Source: Hydnum rufescens UP504 | Lineage: Eukaryota; Basidiomycota; Agaricomycetes; Cantharellales; Hydnaceae | Reading direction: 5' to 3' | NCBI GenBank assembly: GCA_014904985.1 | Contig: MU128933.1 | Coordinates: forward strand, 1 to 64,000 | Length of the DNA stretch: 64,000 nucleotides | The notes under the pieces: generated by a model | Told to the model about the DNA's origin: nothing | Databases searched by the model: none | The model's input: only the letters and a program-made list of their open reading frames with translations | Made by a program: the position numbers and the translations under genes | Shown: one piece after another, positions 11,201 to 21,129 of the stretch | How the letters are laid out: each line of letters begins with the position of its first letter | Position numbering within the stretch: position 1 is the first letter of the stretch

Positions 11201-12056
11201 CATCATTTCCTTTCGAGTGAAGGCTTTCCGAAACTCATGAGCAACTTTGCTTCATACTCCTAGACCATAACACTATGGAGCATACAACAAAAGCATTGAA
11301 GAGATGCTATCACTCTGTCAAGAGTCTTGTTGCAGACTATAACAAATGGTGACTTAATATGATGAAGCTTTGTGGTCGGGCCGGGATCTCAAAGAATGCA
11401 ATAATACCTCCACCTATCGATATGAAGGGTCTTTTTGGCCTTGATGTCAACAATGATATCTGGCAGGATATTGGACTTGCCGATGATGAGTTTGATGGAA
11501 CTGTTCCCCCTTGGCTTGGGGATGAGGATGTCTGAAATGGCATCTGGCTCATGCAAGAGGTGGTAAATTGTCGTGACGAGCTTTATCTATGTGACCGAGA
11601 AAGCTACTCACTGCAGCAATGGTTTGAAGATGAATCTGCTGCATTGATGGCAGCTTCAAATGCATGTCAAGGTGTGTTTGTATGGTTTTCCTCCCAGCTT
11701 TCCGAGGCCCTAATTGTGTATAAATTATTCCAGATGATGATCTTAAGTTCTTCCTTCGAGAACACATTCAAACCCTCTGTGATTTGGGGAAGAGGTGGGG
11801 TCAGGCTATTGATGCTTTGAATGTGGCTCTGCCTGGCAAGTTGAGGGGTTCCCAAAGGCACACAAATTCACAATCAGGTGGTGTCTCCCTGGTTTTTGAA
11901 GTGGACAGCTCAGATGATGAGGAGGATTTTGAACTTGAACCTCCACTTGTGCTTGCTGATAGTGCAATCCTTGCTGCTGCTGACTATACCCATCAGCAGG
12001 GACTCTCAAGTGATGAAGGTAGTCAGTCTGATGGCACTGACAGTGAGGATGAGTAA
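8252..12056 (+). pseudogene. KDZ transposase copy B (near full length, inactivated)
   Basis: Nearly complete KDZ transposase. The frame starts at ATG 8252. Recognisable parts are the N-terminal CxC-type region (CPCAPAPLQLVQRGLFPC at about 9132), PLCFGG (about 9708), LDACF (about 9847), VCRHDRVIVWSNMW (about 10217), YDVGCQIHRS, YAYGHQWVCQLWYHP (about 10440), GLTDREGCECLW, a long helical region, then PPIDMKGLFGLDVNNDIWQD and an acidic tail. Introns fit at 9753-9825, 11198-11263 and 11672-11733. It is dead: stops at 8312 (TAG), 9869, 10333, 11350 and 11533 (all TGA, each where Arg is expected) and frameshifts near 8895 and 10190. KDZ proteins are DDE-type cut-and-paste transposases. Flanked upstream by the 213-bp repeat and downstream by a GGGGCCCC array. 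Confidence 0.9.
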
Positions 12057-12171
12057 TTCCTTGACTCTAGATATCTTTTTACTATGTGTACTACTATATC
12101 AATATCTAGTTTGTCTGTCCCTATATTGAACTCTAAGAAGTAAGGGGACTCCACTCTTAGAGACTCAGGCC

Positions 12172-12352
12172 ATATGCACAGGGGCCCCTGCTGTACACAC
12201 AGGGGCCCCTGCCATGCACACAGGGGCCCCTGCCATGCACACAGGGGCCCCTGCTGCACATGCAGGGGCCCCTTTGGAGTAGGTCCGAGGCCATTTCTAG
12301 GCCTTAAACATGGCTGTGGGGCCCCTGGGGCCCCTACATCAAGAGTGGGGGC
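12172..12352. repeat. GGGGCCCC tandem array behind KDZ copy B
   Basis: About five near-perfect units of 21 bp built around CACAGGGGCCCCTG, followed by more scattered GGGGCCCC palindromes up to about 12410. It starts about 115 bp after the transposase stop, the same relative position as the GGGGCCCC cluster behind KDZ remnant A. Confidence 0.8.
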
Positions 12353-12409
12353 CCCTCAGCATATGGGCATGGATGATAATCATACATGAGGGGTCCCTAG
12401 GGGCCCCCA

Positions 12410-13233
12410 TGGAAATGTATCTTATTAGACTAGATAAATGCAAGGCTAATGATATCTAATTAGACATGGATAATTGGCTGACCAGCCTGATAGGTATTTC
12501 ATAGGTATTCTTCTGAACCCACAGCCTGCACCAACCCCCAACCAACCTCCCCCAACCCAAAATCTACATGAACTGCCAACTGAAAATGCACCACCCCAGG
12601 TGAAGGGGAGGATATGTAGAATATTATAATTGTAATTATAAATAAATAATTATAAACAAAACACATGGTCTACCTCACATAAAGTTTGACTTTGTGCTGT
12701 GAACTTAGAGATCCAGTTAAATTTAAAATATTATTTATGAGGAAATCTGAATTTATTTCAAGCCACATGACCTACCTACTGTTGTGCTGAGGGGGGTTAC
12801 TATTCCTTACCAGGTTATTGCCACAAAGTGAATAATTGCAGAAATTAACCATCTTCCTCTGCTCTGATGGGGCTCAAACTCGGTAGATACATAGAAAATA
12901 ACCATATTTACATCTCTGAAAAATTGTGAGGGATTATATGCCAAAATGAGGGAGAAATGAGGGATCCACATCAAGGTCCCATTTTGCTTCAGCAAATTCC
13001 TTCACCTAGCTATTGCTGTGACCTTGTATCATACTCACATCAAGCAGATCCATCATTGTGGCTTCGTGGCTGGTCCCGTGGGACCCTGTTGGTTCTGCCA
13101 CAAGAAGTGGTAGTGGTCCTGGGTATGTGGCTGGACTGATTTCATTCACATATCATAAAACTGTTCCTGATGCAACAGGAGATTGCAGTGCAGAGTATCC
13201 TGGTGCACCAACCCATGCTGGATGGGGGCATGG
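12410..13233. other. Gene-free, AT-rich interval
   Basis: AT-rich sequence, including runs such as ATTATAATTGTAATTATAAAT near 12620, between two transposons. No coding frame with protein character was seen. Confidence 0.6.
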
Positions 13234-15431
13234 TCAGTGCTGGGGAGGGTGGTGGGATGGACTACTAACACTGGGTTGGGGCAAGCCAGTGCAGCGGCAC
13301 TTAGGTGAAGGGTTTGAGATCAGAGGTGCGCCTTGATCATTGATCTCATTCTCCTTGTCATTGCTGACTGCTTTCCTTTTCCCCCTGGATGAGACCCCCT
13401 TGTGACCCTTAGTAGCAGCATCCAATGCTGCCTTTTCGGCCTTAGCATGTGCTTTCTGCTCATGCTCAGCTTGCTTGGCTGCCACTTTCTCCACAGCCTT
13501 TGCTGCTTTTGCCACCTTTGCTGCCTCCCTCTCCTCATGATTAAGATGCTCTTTCAGCTCCTTCTCAGCCTTCTTTTGTGCCTTTGTCTGTAGGTCACTG
13601 AAATGTTTGGCCACCCATTGTGTGCACCTGAAAAATGCTGTCCTCTGCACATTATCTTCTTTCTGGCATTTTAATTCATCCTTTTTGGCTACCTCAGCAA
13701 TGGCAGCAGACCTTTGTTCCTCTATTTGGGTAAGGGCTTTGGTAGTGTTCATGACATGGGTGGAACTTGCAAAGGATCGGCGAGATACCTCAGGTGCGTC
13801 CTCTCTGGCATGGATTTGTTGCTGGAGTTGTGTATATTTTTGACCAACGATAGTCGCATGAGCCTTGGCACTGTTTGCTTCTTCCTTGGCAGCCTCCTTC
13901 TCATTGTGAAGCATGAGTGCAAGATTAACCAGTCATTCTTTGGAAAGACTCGAGGAGATGCAGATTTGGTGAGTGCTGTCCAAGGGGGTAGCAGGATTGT
14001 TGTCAAGGCTCGTGGCAATATCTGAACCTGTGTCACTATCTGACTCAGTATCATTACCAGCCAATTGTGTGCCCTGCTCTTCCTTGTCCATAGGGAAAGA
14101 AGGGGGAAGATGTGATGCACATTGAGTGGAGGTGGCCTGACTTGGTCCAAAACTGGATTCAGGGAAGATATCGGGGTTGAGTGGATTGATTCCAGATTTC
14201 CAGAAGGCATTACTGATGGTACTGTGAGTGAAGGTGACTTCTCATGTATCCAAGTATATAGTGACGAATCCTGCTTTTGTGAGTCCATGTTTTTGATCCT
14301 CCAGAAAGTCATCCACTCTGTCGCCAAAGGCAGATTGGAATGGGCCAAATATACCCACATCAAGGGGCTGAAGCTGGTGTGTACAGTGCACTGGTAAGCA
14401 AAACACAAACACATTGTGCTTGTGTGCCTTAATGAGAAGATCCTGGGTGACATGTGAACCATGCCCATCACAGATCAACAGGATTGGTTTCCCAGATTTG
14501 TTTCGTGCTTGGGCCTGAGGTAGGAATGCAATATCGAGCCATTTTTCACAATGGTCATTATCGATCCATCCATTTTCTGATACACTGATGCTAACATGAT
14601 ACTGATTAGACCTGTGTGCTAGGGAGCAGAGGAGATGAAATTATTTATACCCTGCTGCTCTTTCAGCACCTGAAGCCTCGAACCATGCATGACAGAGCTG
14701 CTTCCCTTTGAAGATAATGTACAGTTTCATTGCATGTCCATCAGCACTGACACATTCCACAACTGTAACAAGCTCAAGGTTTGCATTGTGTATACGGTAT
14801 CGATTATGAGAGTTACATCTGAATAGGTATTTGCAATGATGGCCCTTCTGCCCTCCACCAAGTTGGCAGCCTTTCTCATCCATATTGTAAATATTCTCCC
14901 AAGGAATGCCACACTCCTCTATAACACCTTTTAGTTTGTCAAAGTGGTCATGTACAGTAGTGGAATTGAATGACTGGGCACGCTTAGGATCTAGTGCTGC
15001 AGTCTGACAGAACTGCACAGCATCATTGTTGTGCACCAGGAATCGCTGTAGCCAGTTCTTTCCAGGGAAACTCCCACATATGTCTTTAACAAAGGGTCCA
15101 ATGGTCCGACAGTCTAGTGGTTGAGCAAGGAGGCCAAGATGAATGATCCAATCAAGGAGTGCCTTTTCCTTGGACAGTGCACAGCACATCAGTTAATTAT
15201 TTGAAGCTCATGGAATTTATATCTTACCTGAGCTGGTGTGAGAAGCTGCTGGTGGACATGGCCCTTTGATTGTGACATATCATCCCCATTTTTGAGGTGC
15301 CAGCAAAGGGTCCTTGCTGGGATACCATATGCAGCAGCAGCAAATGCAGCATGAGTGTATTTTCCAGCTCTATACTCAGCTATAGCTTCTTGCATGTCCT
15401 TCTCAGACCAGCCCCACTGTTTGGGAGGCAT
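13234..15431 (-). pseudogene. pogo/Tigger-type DDE transposase, inactivated
   Basis: Transposase of the pogo branch of the Tc1/mariner superfamily. Exon 1 (15431-15228) encodes a psq-type helix-turn-helix (WGWSEKDMQEAIAEYRAGKY). Exon 2 (15168-14651) has a CENP-B-like HTH (FVKDICGSFPGKNWLQRFL) and the first catalytic Asp in YNMDEKGCQLGG. After a short intron, exon 3 (from 14611) carries LICDGHGSHVT and QLQPLDVGIFGP with the second and third Asp, then an acidic region. The C-terminal part (13914-13234) is a Lys/Ala/Glu-rich coiled coil. The catalytic triad is intact. A TGA just after IYLDT (about 14242) and a one-base shift near 13920 break the frame, so it is probably not active. Inverted termini and a TA duplication were not located with confidence. 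Confidence 0.85.
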
Positions 15432-17340
15432 TTTTTGTCCACAATGGAGACAGAGGTGGAGAGGAGGGTTTGTTTACTTGTTGTAGTTTGCTTGATAGAA
15501 ATGGATGAAAATGCCGGCATGCCAACCACCTTTACAGCTGAGTCCCAGACCATAGAGATGTGAAATTCCACCCAGAGACAGCCAGTACACTGGCCCACAA
15601 TATTCAGGCAGTTCTTCCCTTACTGAGTCACTACACAATTCATGAATCCAATTCTGATGATTTAAAAGTACTGAATTTCACAACTTCCAGCAATAATCAG
15701 TGTCATCCGGGAGAACCACATACAATTTTTTTAAACTGTTTGCGCAGGATCCTAGATACATACCCCATACAGCTACCATACAAATTTGGAGGGTCCTGGA
15801 CAAGAATTGATTGTTCTAGGAGGGAAATGGCAATATCCCAGTGGCAGCAATGGACCCGGGGAGGAATAGTATTAGGTTTAGTTACTGTACACACATCACA
15901 GCGGTCTGCGAACTAACGGCCACCTGAGCGGAAGCAAAAAAAAATTTTCACACGAAATCTGGCTGAACCTACAGTCAAAATAGTACAGTTACTACAGTAC
16001 GTCGTCGCCTCGCGAAACGCCGAGTTATTGAAAGATCCCAAAGCAGCTGTGGCCTTTGGGGAGGAAGTGCAACGCTGGATTAAACCCAAGGTTGCCCATT
16101 ACAAGTACCTCCGTGGCGGGGTCTTCATTATCGATGCAATCCCGAAGAGGTGAGTTCAAACTATCACCGTCTTTGGGAGTCCGCGGAATTACAGTAACTA
16201 CATTGCGCAAGTCACGGTGGTTCTGGGAAAATCCTTCGAAGCAAGCTGAGAGAATTGACGAAGCGAACATTGGGACGGAGCATCAAGTCCCCCTTGTGAT
16301 GGCCTCCTGTGGCGGGCGAATTAACGTCAGCAGGTGTGCTGACTGGGGTCTCGGCAATGACCTTGCGGAACATTCGGACACGATGCGGTCCAGGCCATGA
16401 TTGTGCTTCTGGACTTCCGACCATAGTTTGACGTTCCCCCTCCCCCTCCAATTTCCGAGGTCTTCTGTTGTTCTCCGTTACCCGTTACAGTATAGAATAA
16501 AGGAAGACGAGGTGGATTTCAAAAAGAATGTCAATCGTGAGCTTATTGTGCAATACGCGCTCAATTCTATTGACAGCCGTTTTCAAATTGATTGGGCTTG
16601 ACACAAATTGCTGATCCCTGTGTCGCCTGGGTAAAACGTAATTCTGCGAACAATGCTACGTAGCAATGCTAGACATGAACAGGCCGCTTTTCTGTTCCAA
16701 GTTCCAGCCCCAGTTTTTGTATTTGTTATAGCTTCAAAAAATTAGAGATTGTTAGGTTTTAGCACAGCATTGTTACAGTCTTAGGTTGTGTCACCCGGTC
16801 ACGGGGAGCTCACGGCATGGCTACTGTAGAGGGGTGATCATAGGCTCAAGTCGGGCGAGACAGTGTCACACAAGGTTAACTTGATGTTGATATGATTCAC
16901 AATTCAAATCTCGAACAGCTTTCCTGTCATTTTACAGATTTGCCTGGAGTACGTATTGTGTGGCTGTAATGAATACAGCACAGGGGTGCCTTCGATTGAC
17001 CACATCACCCTTACAATCTGGGAACTTTGGATCTCGCCTCCAGTGCTTGGAGTCTCCTCGGGCACAGTATTCTTTGGAGAAATCAGTTATTCAACGAGTG
17101 AAGACTTTGGTACATCCTATCGGGGCCTCGCGATTCACCGTACAGAGAGTGTGGGAAACAAACGTCGTTTCAGGTCACGCAACACTAGTCAAAAAAAAGG
17201 GAAAACATCCAATGGAAGAACAAGCTCCCGAACATCGCCCTTCTGATCCTGCACGGACAACCCCCCACACCTAGAAGAGCGAGCAATGCTTAGTTAACAT
17301 ATCTCTTAATATCATCGGGAAGGGTTTCGGTACCATCATC
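15432..17340. other. Interval with repeat remnants and one short ORF
   Basis: Mostly non-coding. A copy of the CACAYATCACA...GAACT motif seen at 5.7-5.8 kb occurs at 15889-15915. A short plus-strand frame at 16401-16601 ends in protein-like sequence (IKEDEVDFKKNVNRELIVQY) that may be a fragment of an unidentified gene. The segment 16950-17280 resembles 18860-19110, the 3' flank of the next paralogue, which fits tandem duplication of the secreted-protein gene. Confidence 0.4.
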
Positions 17341-17856
17341 TTAGTGGCGGAAGAAAGTGTGAAGGGTCCTGGCTGAGCCGCTTGGGTCGGGGCTGTAGTA
17401 GCACGCATCGACCGTCGGGATCAGAACGCTGGCCTTGCACCCGTGCTCGCCAACGTAAACACCGTAGGGCAGACCCGTATTCGATGCCTGGTAAATAGCG
17501 AACGAGACGAACGGCTCTCCAGCGCCGTAGCACACGTTCGCGTGAAGGGAAGAAAGCGCATACGCAATGCATGTTCCGGAGCAGCCCGGCGCGGAGCAGA
17601 CGATGACAGTGTCCTCGACCGTGCTGGCGAGAACGTGGAAGGCAGAGTTGGGCGAGATCGTCGACTTGCCGGGGTGTGGGACCACGACTTTACCCTCCGT
17701 GCCACTGGCGGGTATAGGGACAGGAAATTTGAGCTTGGAGACATCGGCGCCCGGAGCCTTCACTGCTGTCACTTCGCGAGCCTCGAGAGGAGTGGCAGTA
17801 GTCATGCCTCCGAAGAACACGAGAGGAAGTGCGAGAGTTGCGAGATTGAAGAGCAT
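17341..17856 (-). CDS. Small secreted six-cysteine protein, paralogue 1
   Basis: Intronless gene for a 171-residue protein. An N-terminal signal peptide (MLFNLATLALPLVFFGGMTT) is followed by a low-complexity spacer and a C-terminal domain with exactly six cysteines spaced C-x4-C-x3-C-x12-C-x30-C-x11-C. Around them lie aromatic and Gly-rich strands such as FAIYQASNTGLPYGVYVG. Two paralogues (19113-19703 minus, 28936-29463 plus) share the layout, the spacing and a conserved start (MLFNL or MFFNL). An even number of cysteines and a secretion signal suggest three disulphides and an extracellular role. I do not know a named family; a beta-gamma-crystallin-like fold is only a guess. The TATA region lies about 70 bp upstream and is shared with the paralogues. 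Confidence 0.85.
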   Translation of the reverse strand: MLFNLATLALPLVFFGGMTTATPLEAREVTAVKAPGADVSKLKFPVPIPASGTEGKVVVPHPGKSTISPNSAFHVLASTVEDTVIVCSAPGCSGTCIAYALSSLHANVCYGAGEPFVSFAIYQASNTGLPYGVYVGEHGCKASVLIPTVDACYYSPDPSGSARTLHTFFRH

Positions 17857-17902
17857 GCTGAGAGATAATGAAAGACTTTGAGACGCGGGGGCTCTGAGAG
17901 GC

Positions 17903-17933
17903 TACCTGCGCTCAGTGGGCGTGTTTTTATACC
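17903..17933 (-). promoter_or_regulatory. Core promoter of paralogue 1 (conserved TATA block)
   Basis: On the minus strand this reads TATAAAAACACGCCCACTGA followed by GCGCAGGTAG. It ends about 47 bp upstream of the start codon. The same TATAARAACRCGCC block and a following GAGC...GGTAG element are found in front of the other two paralogues, which supports it as the promoter. Confidence 0.7.
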
Positions 17934-18084
17934 TAAAGCTGAGGGCTCCGGGACCGGTACGACATTTAGGGGAAAAGCAAGTCAAAAAAACGTAACCTGG
18001 AGCAGGGAGAGGACCCTGATAGGTTGACAGCCCATACAGAAAAGACCCGATATGGGTCCGCTCCCAGTGCAAGTAGGCCCAGAG

Positions 18085-18330
18085 CGCCAAATTTTCCGGC
18101 GGGGGCCGTGCTTGATTCCAAGATCGGCTCAGATTCCTGATGGTGATGAGAGCACGGCAAAACGAGGTCGAATCTTGAGACGAAAGATCTAGTAAAAACT
18201 ACGTCCCAAATGCCAAAATTCCTGTGGAGACCGTATTTGGTTCCAAGATTGCACCAGTATCCCAGTGAGAGCATGCCACAGCAAAGCGAGGTCAAATCGT
18301 GATGCGAAAGATCTAGTAAAAACTCAAATT
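18085..18330. repeat. Tandem duplication, about 124-bp unit
   Basis: Two imperfect copies of a block ending in AAGATCTAGTAAAAACT (at 18184 and 18308) lie upstream of paralogue 1. Shared inner strings include TTCCAAGAT and AAACGAGGTC/AAGCGAGGTC. No gene is seen between this repeat and about 18850. Confidence 0.65.
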
Positions 18331-19112
18331 TTCGATCTTCCCAAGTCTTGACATATCTTCTCTAGTCTGGGGATATTATATTCCTCTCAGTCCAAAGGCA
18401 TAACAACACAGAGGAGGGGCTAGCAGATTACCTTGGGACCGAAGCCGTATGTGGGCTAGATGACACCCCACACGCATCCGGATTTCTCCGAAAACTTTAG
18501 ACTTTAGACTCTTTTGAGTTAGGCTACAGTAATTGCCGAGTACAGTATGTCTTCCGGGGCATGACTCTCAGGTGCTGTGCAAGTCCATAGTTGTGTTGCG
18601 GTTTGTGAGAGCAAGGAACGAGCCTCAGACTCGCAGTTCAATAAGCTGTTGAGTCGCGTGTTACTCGACCACGCTCGACCAACTCTCACTTTCAATCGTC
18701 AATTAGGTTGGTTTTTCACCCCCCTCTCCTTCACTCCCTGTTGATCTCATGAACAATGTTATGCAGGTGGCTGTGACATAGCACTGCGGTGGCATCACGT
18801 AATTTACGTAACCTCCAGGCCATGCTCAGTTGAGGCGTCCGAATCCGGGGTTCAGATCACCTCTTAACAGTGCTTTGCGGGGAGTTGGAAGGGTTCTCGA
18901 CTGGGTGGGATTTCTGTTTCGAGGCTACTGTTCAGAGAAATGGATTGATCAACGGGGGAGTCGGGCAAATCTGCGTTGGGGTGATCCTTCCATACAGTGT
19001 CGGGAGTCCCGATTTACAGTGTATGTATTACATAAGAGCCAATTCAGAAGTCGGGAAACCTTCTTCGAAAGAACATCAAGTCTCGCCCTTCTGACCCTAC
19101 ACCCGTGCCCAC

Positions 19113-19703
19113 CTATGGAAGAGGGAAATTAACATTTCTCGTAACATTGGGAAAAAATCTTGCATACCATGATCTCAGCCGTGTATGAATGTCTTGAGCT
19201 GCCTGTGCGAGCCACGGGGGCCGGGGACTGTACTCACACTCATTCACCCTCACGATGTAAGTGAGAGACGAGCATCGTGCCGAGCCGACATAAAAAGGGT
19301 AGCCCAGACCCGCACCCGATGCCTGGTAAATGTAGAACGAGACGAACGTCCTTCTAGGCGCGTAGCACGTATTCCGCCGGAGTGAGGAAAGCGCATATCC
19401 AGTGCACGACCCACGGCAGCCCGCCTGGGAGCAGATGATGAATTGGTCGACCGCCGTTGAGGCGAGAGTGTGGAAGGGGGAGTTGGGCGAGGTCGTCAAT
19501 TTGCCGGGCTCTGGGGCTCCCTTCTCCAGATCCATGTGCTCCGAGTCCGGGACGACAGCGGGGGACACGGGAATTTTGAGCTTGGACACGTCAACGACTG
19601 GGTCCTTGCTTGCTCCCACTTCACGAGTCTCGAGGGGAGTGGCAGTCGCGATGCCTCCAAGGAACATGAGAGGGAGCACGAGAGTTGCGAGATTGAAGAG
19701 CAT
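19113..19703 (-). CDS. Small secreted six-cysteine protein, paralogue 2 (extended C-terminus)
   Basis: Intronless, 196 residues. Signal peptide MLFNLATLVLPLMFLGGIAT, an ETREV segment after it as in paralogue 1 (EAREV), then a domain with six cysteines spaced C-x4-C-x3-C-x12-C-x30-C-x11-C. Relative to paralogues 1 and 3 the frame shifts by one base in a C-rich run near the last cysteine (codons after ECEYSPR). The usual short Ser-Ala-Arg...Phe ending is replaced by a tail of about 35 residues (SWYARFFPNVTRNVNFPLP) that runs through sequence matching the 3' UTR of paralogue 3. The cysteine domain is intact, so it may still be functional, or may be an early pseudogene. Start and promoter are well supported by the paralogues. 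Confidence 0.8.
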   Translation of the reverse strand: MLFNLATLVLPLMFLGGIATATPLETREVGASKDPVVDVSKLKIPVSPAVVPDSEHMDLEKGAPEPGKLTTSPNSPFHTLASTAVDQFIICSQAGCRGSCTGYALSSLRRNTCYAPRRTFVSFYIYQASGAGLGYPFYVGSARCSSLTYIVRVNECEYSPRPPWLAQAAQDIHTRLRSWYARFFPNVTRNVNFPLP

Positions 19704-19741
19704 GTCGATCAGCGAAGAAAGACTTCGAGAGACAGAATTCT

Positions 19742-19775
19742 GCTACCTTTGTGCTCACAAGGCGCGTTTTTATAC
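19742..19775 (-). promoter_or_regulatory. Core promoter of paralogue 2 (conserved TATA block)
   Basis: On the minus strand: TATAAAAACGCGCCTTGTGA followed by GCACAAAGGTAG, nearly identical to the block before paralogue 3. It ends about 40 bp upstream of the start codon. Confidence 0.75.
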
Positions 19776-19980
19776 TTGGCATGGCAGCCTCCGAAAGGAT
19801 TGACATTTAGGGGAAAACTTTAAATCTAGCCTAGGACCAGGAATCTGGTTCCGAGATGATTAGGACCAGACTCTACATGTAAAGCATATTCAGGATTGGC
19901 TTCACACCCCCGATCAACGATCCAAAGATACATCAATACCCAGAAGGAAAGAGGATTCCCCAGCTTTTCTTCCGCCTACC

Positions 19981-20490
19981 CAATTCCGGAAGTACCCGGC
20001 TGGCTATGCAATCAAATGACTTAAACTTACATGTGAAACAACACCAATGTGAGGCAGAGTTAAGTTGGAAAATATCCAAAAGTCTGTGGGACACCAAAAT
20101 AAGACCTTCGAGACCCTTTGGGATATACAGTAATATAGATGACTGGCAACCACAAGTCACCAGTAGGACTACCTAGTGTTGCCGCGACTCGACTCGACTC
20201 AATTTGAGTCGGGTCGCGGAGTCGAGAATTTTTCGCTCACTACAACAGATCCTCTGTACTGCAGTCTAAAAGAGAATACAAAAACATGCCAGGTGTTGTG
20301 TAGGCCAAAAAGTAGTACAATAAGGTCACTACGGGACCTTCTTTTTTCATCGACTCCGAGTCGCGGCATCACTAGTTGCCAGGATTCAAGGCTTTACAAA
20401 GAAATAAAGGAAATTTCAGCTTGTTGGCCTTTGATTGCATCAAATATGGCATGCCATCAACGTGCTTCGAATCTATCTTCCTTGGTGTAT
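19981..20490. repeat. Inverted segmental duplication, arm A
   Basis: Upstream sequence of paralogue 2 is found again in opposite orientation at about 28258-28632 upstream of paralogue 3. Shared strings include AACACCAATGTGA, GGAAAATATCCAAAAG and GAAATTTCAGCTTGTTGG. Together with the genes, the duplicated block is more than 1 kb. This arm is split by a 197-bp MITE. Confidence 0.75.
20174..20374. mobile_element. MITE with 17-bp terminal inverted repeats and TA duplication
   Basis: The element spans 20176-20372 (197 bp) and is bounded by TA on both sides. The left end begins GTGTTGCCGCGACTCG and the right end is the reverse complement of GTGATGCCGCGACTCG, one mismatch. The other arm of the duplication (28258-28632) lacks it, so insertion followed the duplication or affected one copy only. 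TA target and short inverted repeats fit a Tc1/mariner-type non-autonomous element. Confidence 0.75.
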
Positions 20491-21045
20491 AATTTCAATG
20501 GGAGGAGCCTCATTACTGTGCTCTCCCTGAGAAATAGTCATTGAGACATGATGGAGTTCATCTTGGGTTCTGGTGCTTACGTAAGAGTCAGAGATTTGAT
20601 CCAATAGGAATGGTTGCGGTATATTATGTAACCAGAATTACTATATTAATAATTTCGAGGGATTGTACTCATGTGACCTTGGTACGAACACAATCAGGTC
20701 AGACCAGTAGTAGGCTCTCAACCAACCTCCATATGGATTTGGCCCAGAAGATGCCCGCCCTATCTTTGTGATGTCAGGTGAAACATCTGGAGAGACCTGG
20801 CGGATCGCCACGCGGTCGAACATTTCTGTCAACCGTCCTGCGGATTGTCTCTACGAAGAGGTTGTGGAGACACCGAGTCCTCCGCTTGTGCTTCTTTGAT
20901 GAATGATCCACGCGCATGACTGAGACGTTCAAGGAATTCCGCCAACCGTCTGTCTTGGTATCCCGAACCAACCCGTGTCAGTCTCTCACTGGAAAGTCTC
21001 TCCTTGAAACCAACCGACTCCACCACAAGGCGTGGACCATGCCTG

Positions 21046-21054
21046 TATATAAAT
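21046..21054 (+). promoter_or_regulatory. TATA box of the subtilase gene
   Basis: TATATAAAT located 76 bp upstream of the ATG at 21130, the only good TATA match close to this start. Confidence 0.5.
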
Positions 21055-21129
21055 GGCCTTGGTAAAATGTCCAAAGACCCCATATCTGCGCACCATCTCA
21101 TCTCATCCCGGTAATCTGTATTTTCCACT

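Noticed and set aside
464..11535. Alternative decoding of TGA (stop-codon reassignment or selenocysteine)
   Set aside because: TGA is used as a normal stop in intact genes here (for example V-ATPase, ROT1, PRE7), and the internal TGAs occur only in transposon-region sequence.
12172..12352. Regularly spaced repeats resembling a CRISPR array
   Set aside because: It is a eukaryotic genome, and the 21-bp units are contiguous with no unique spacers.
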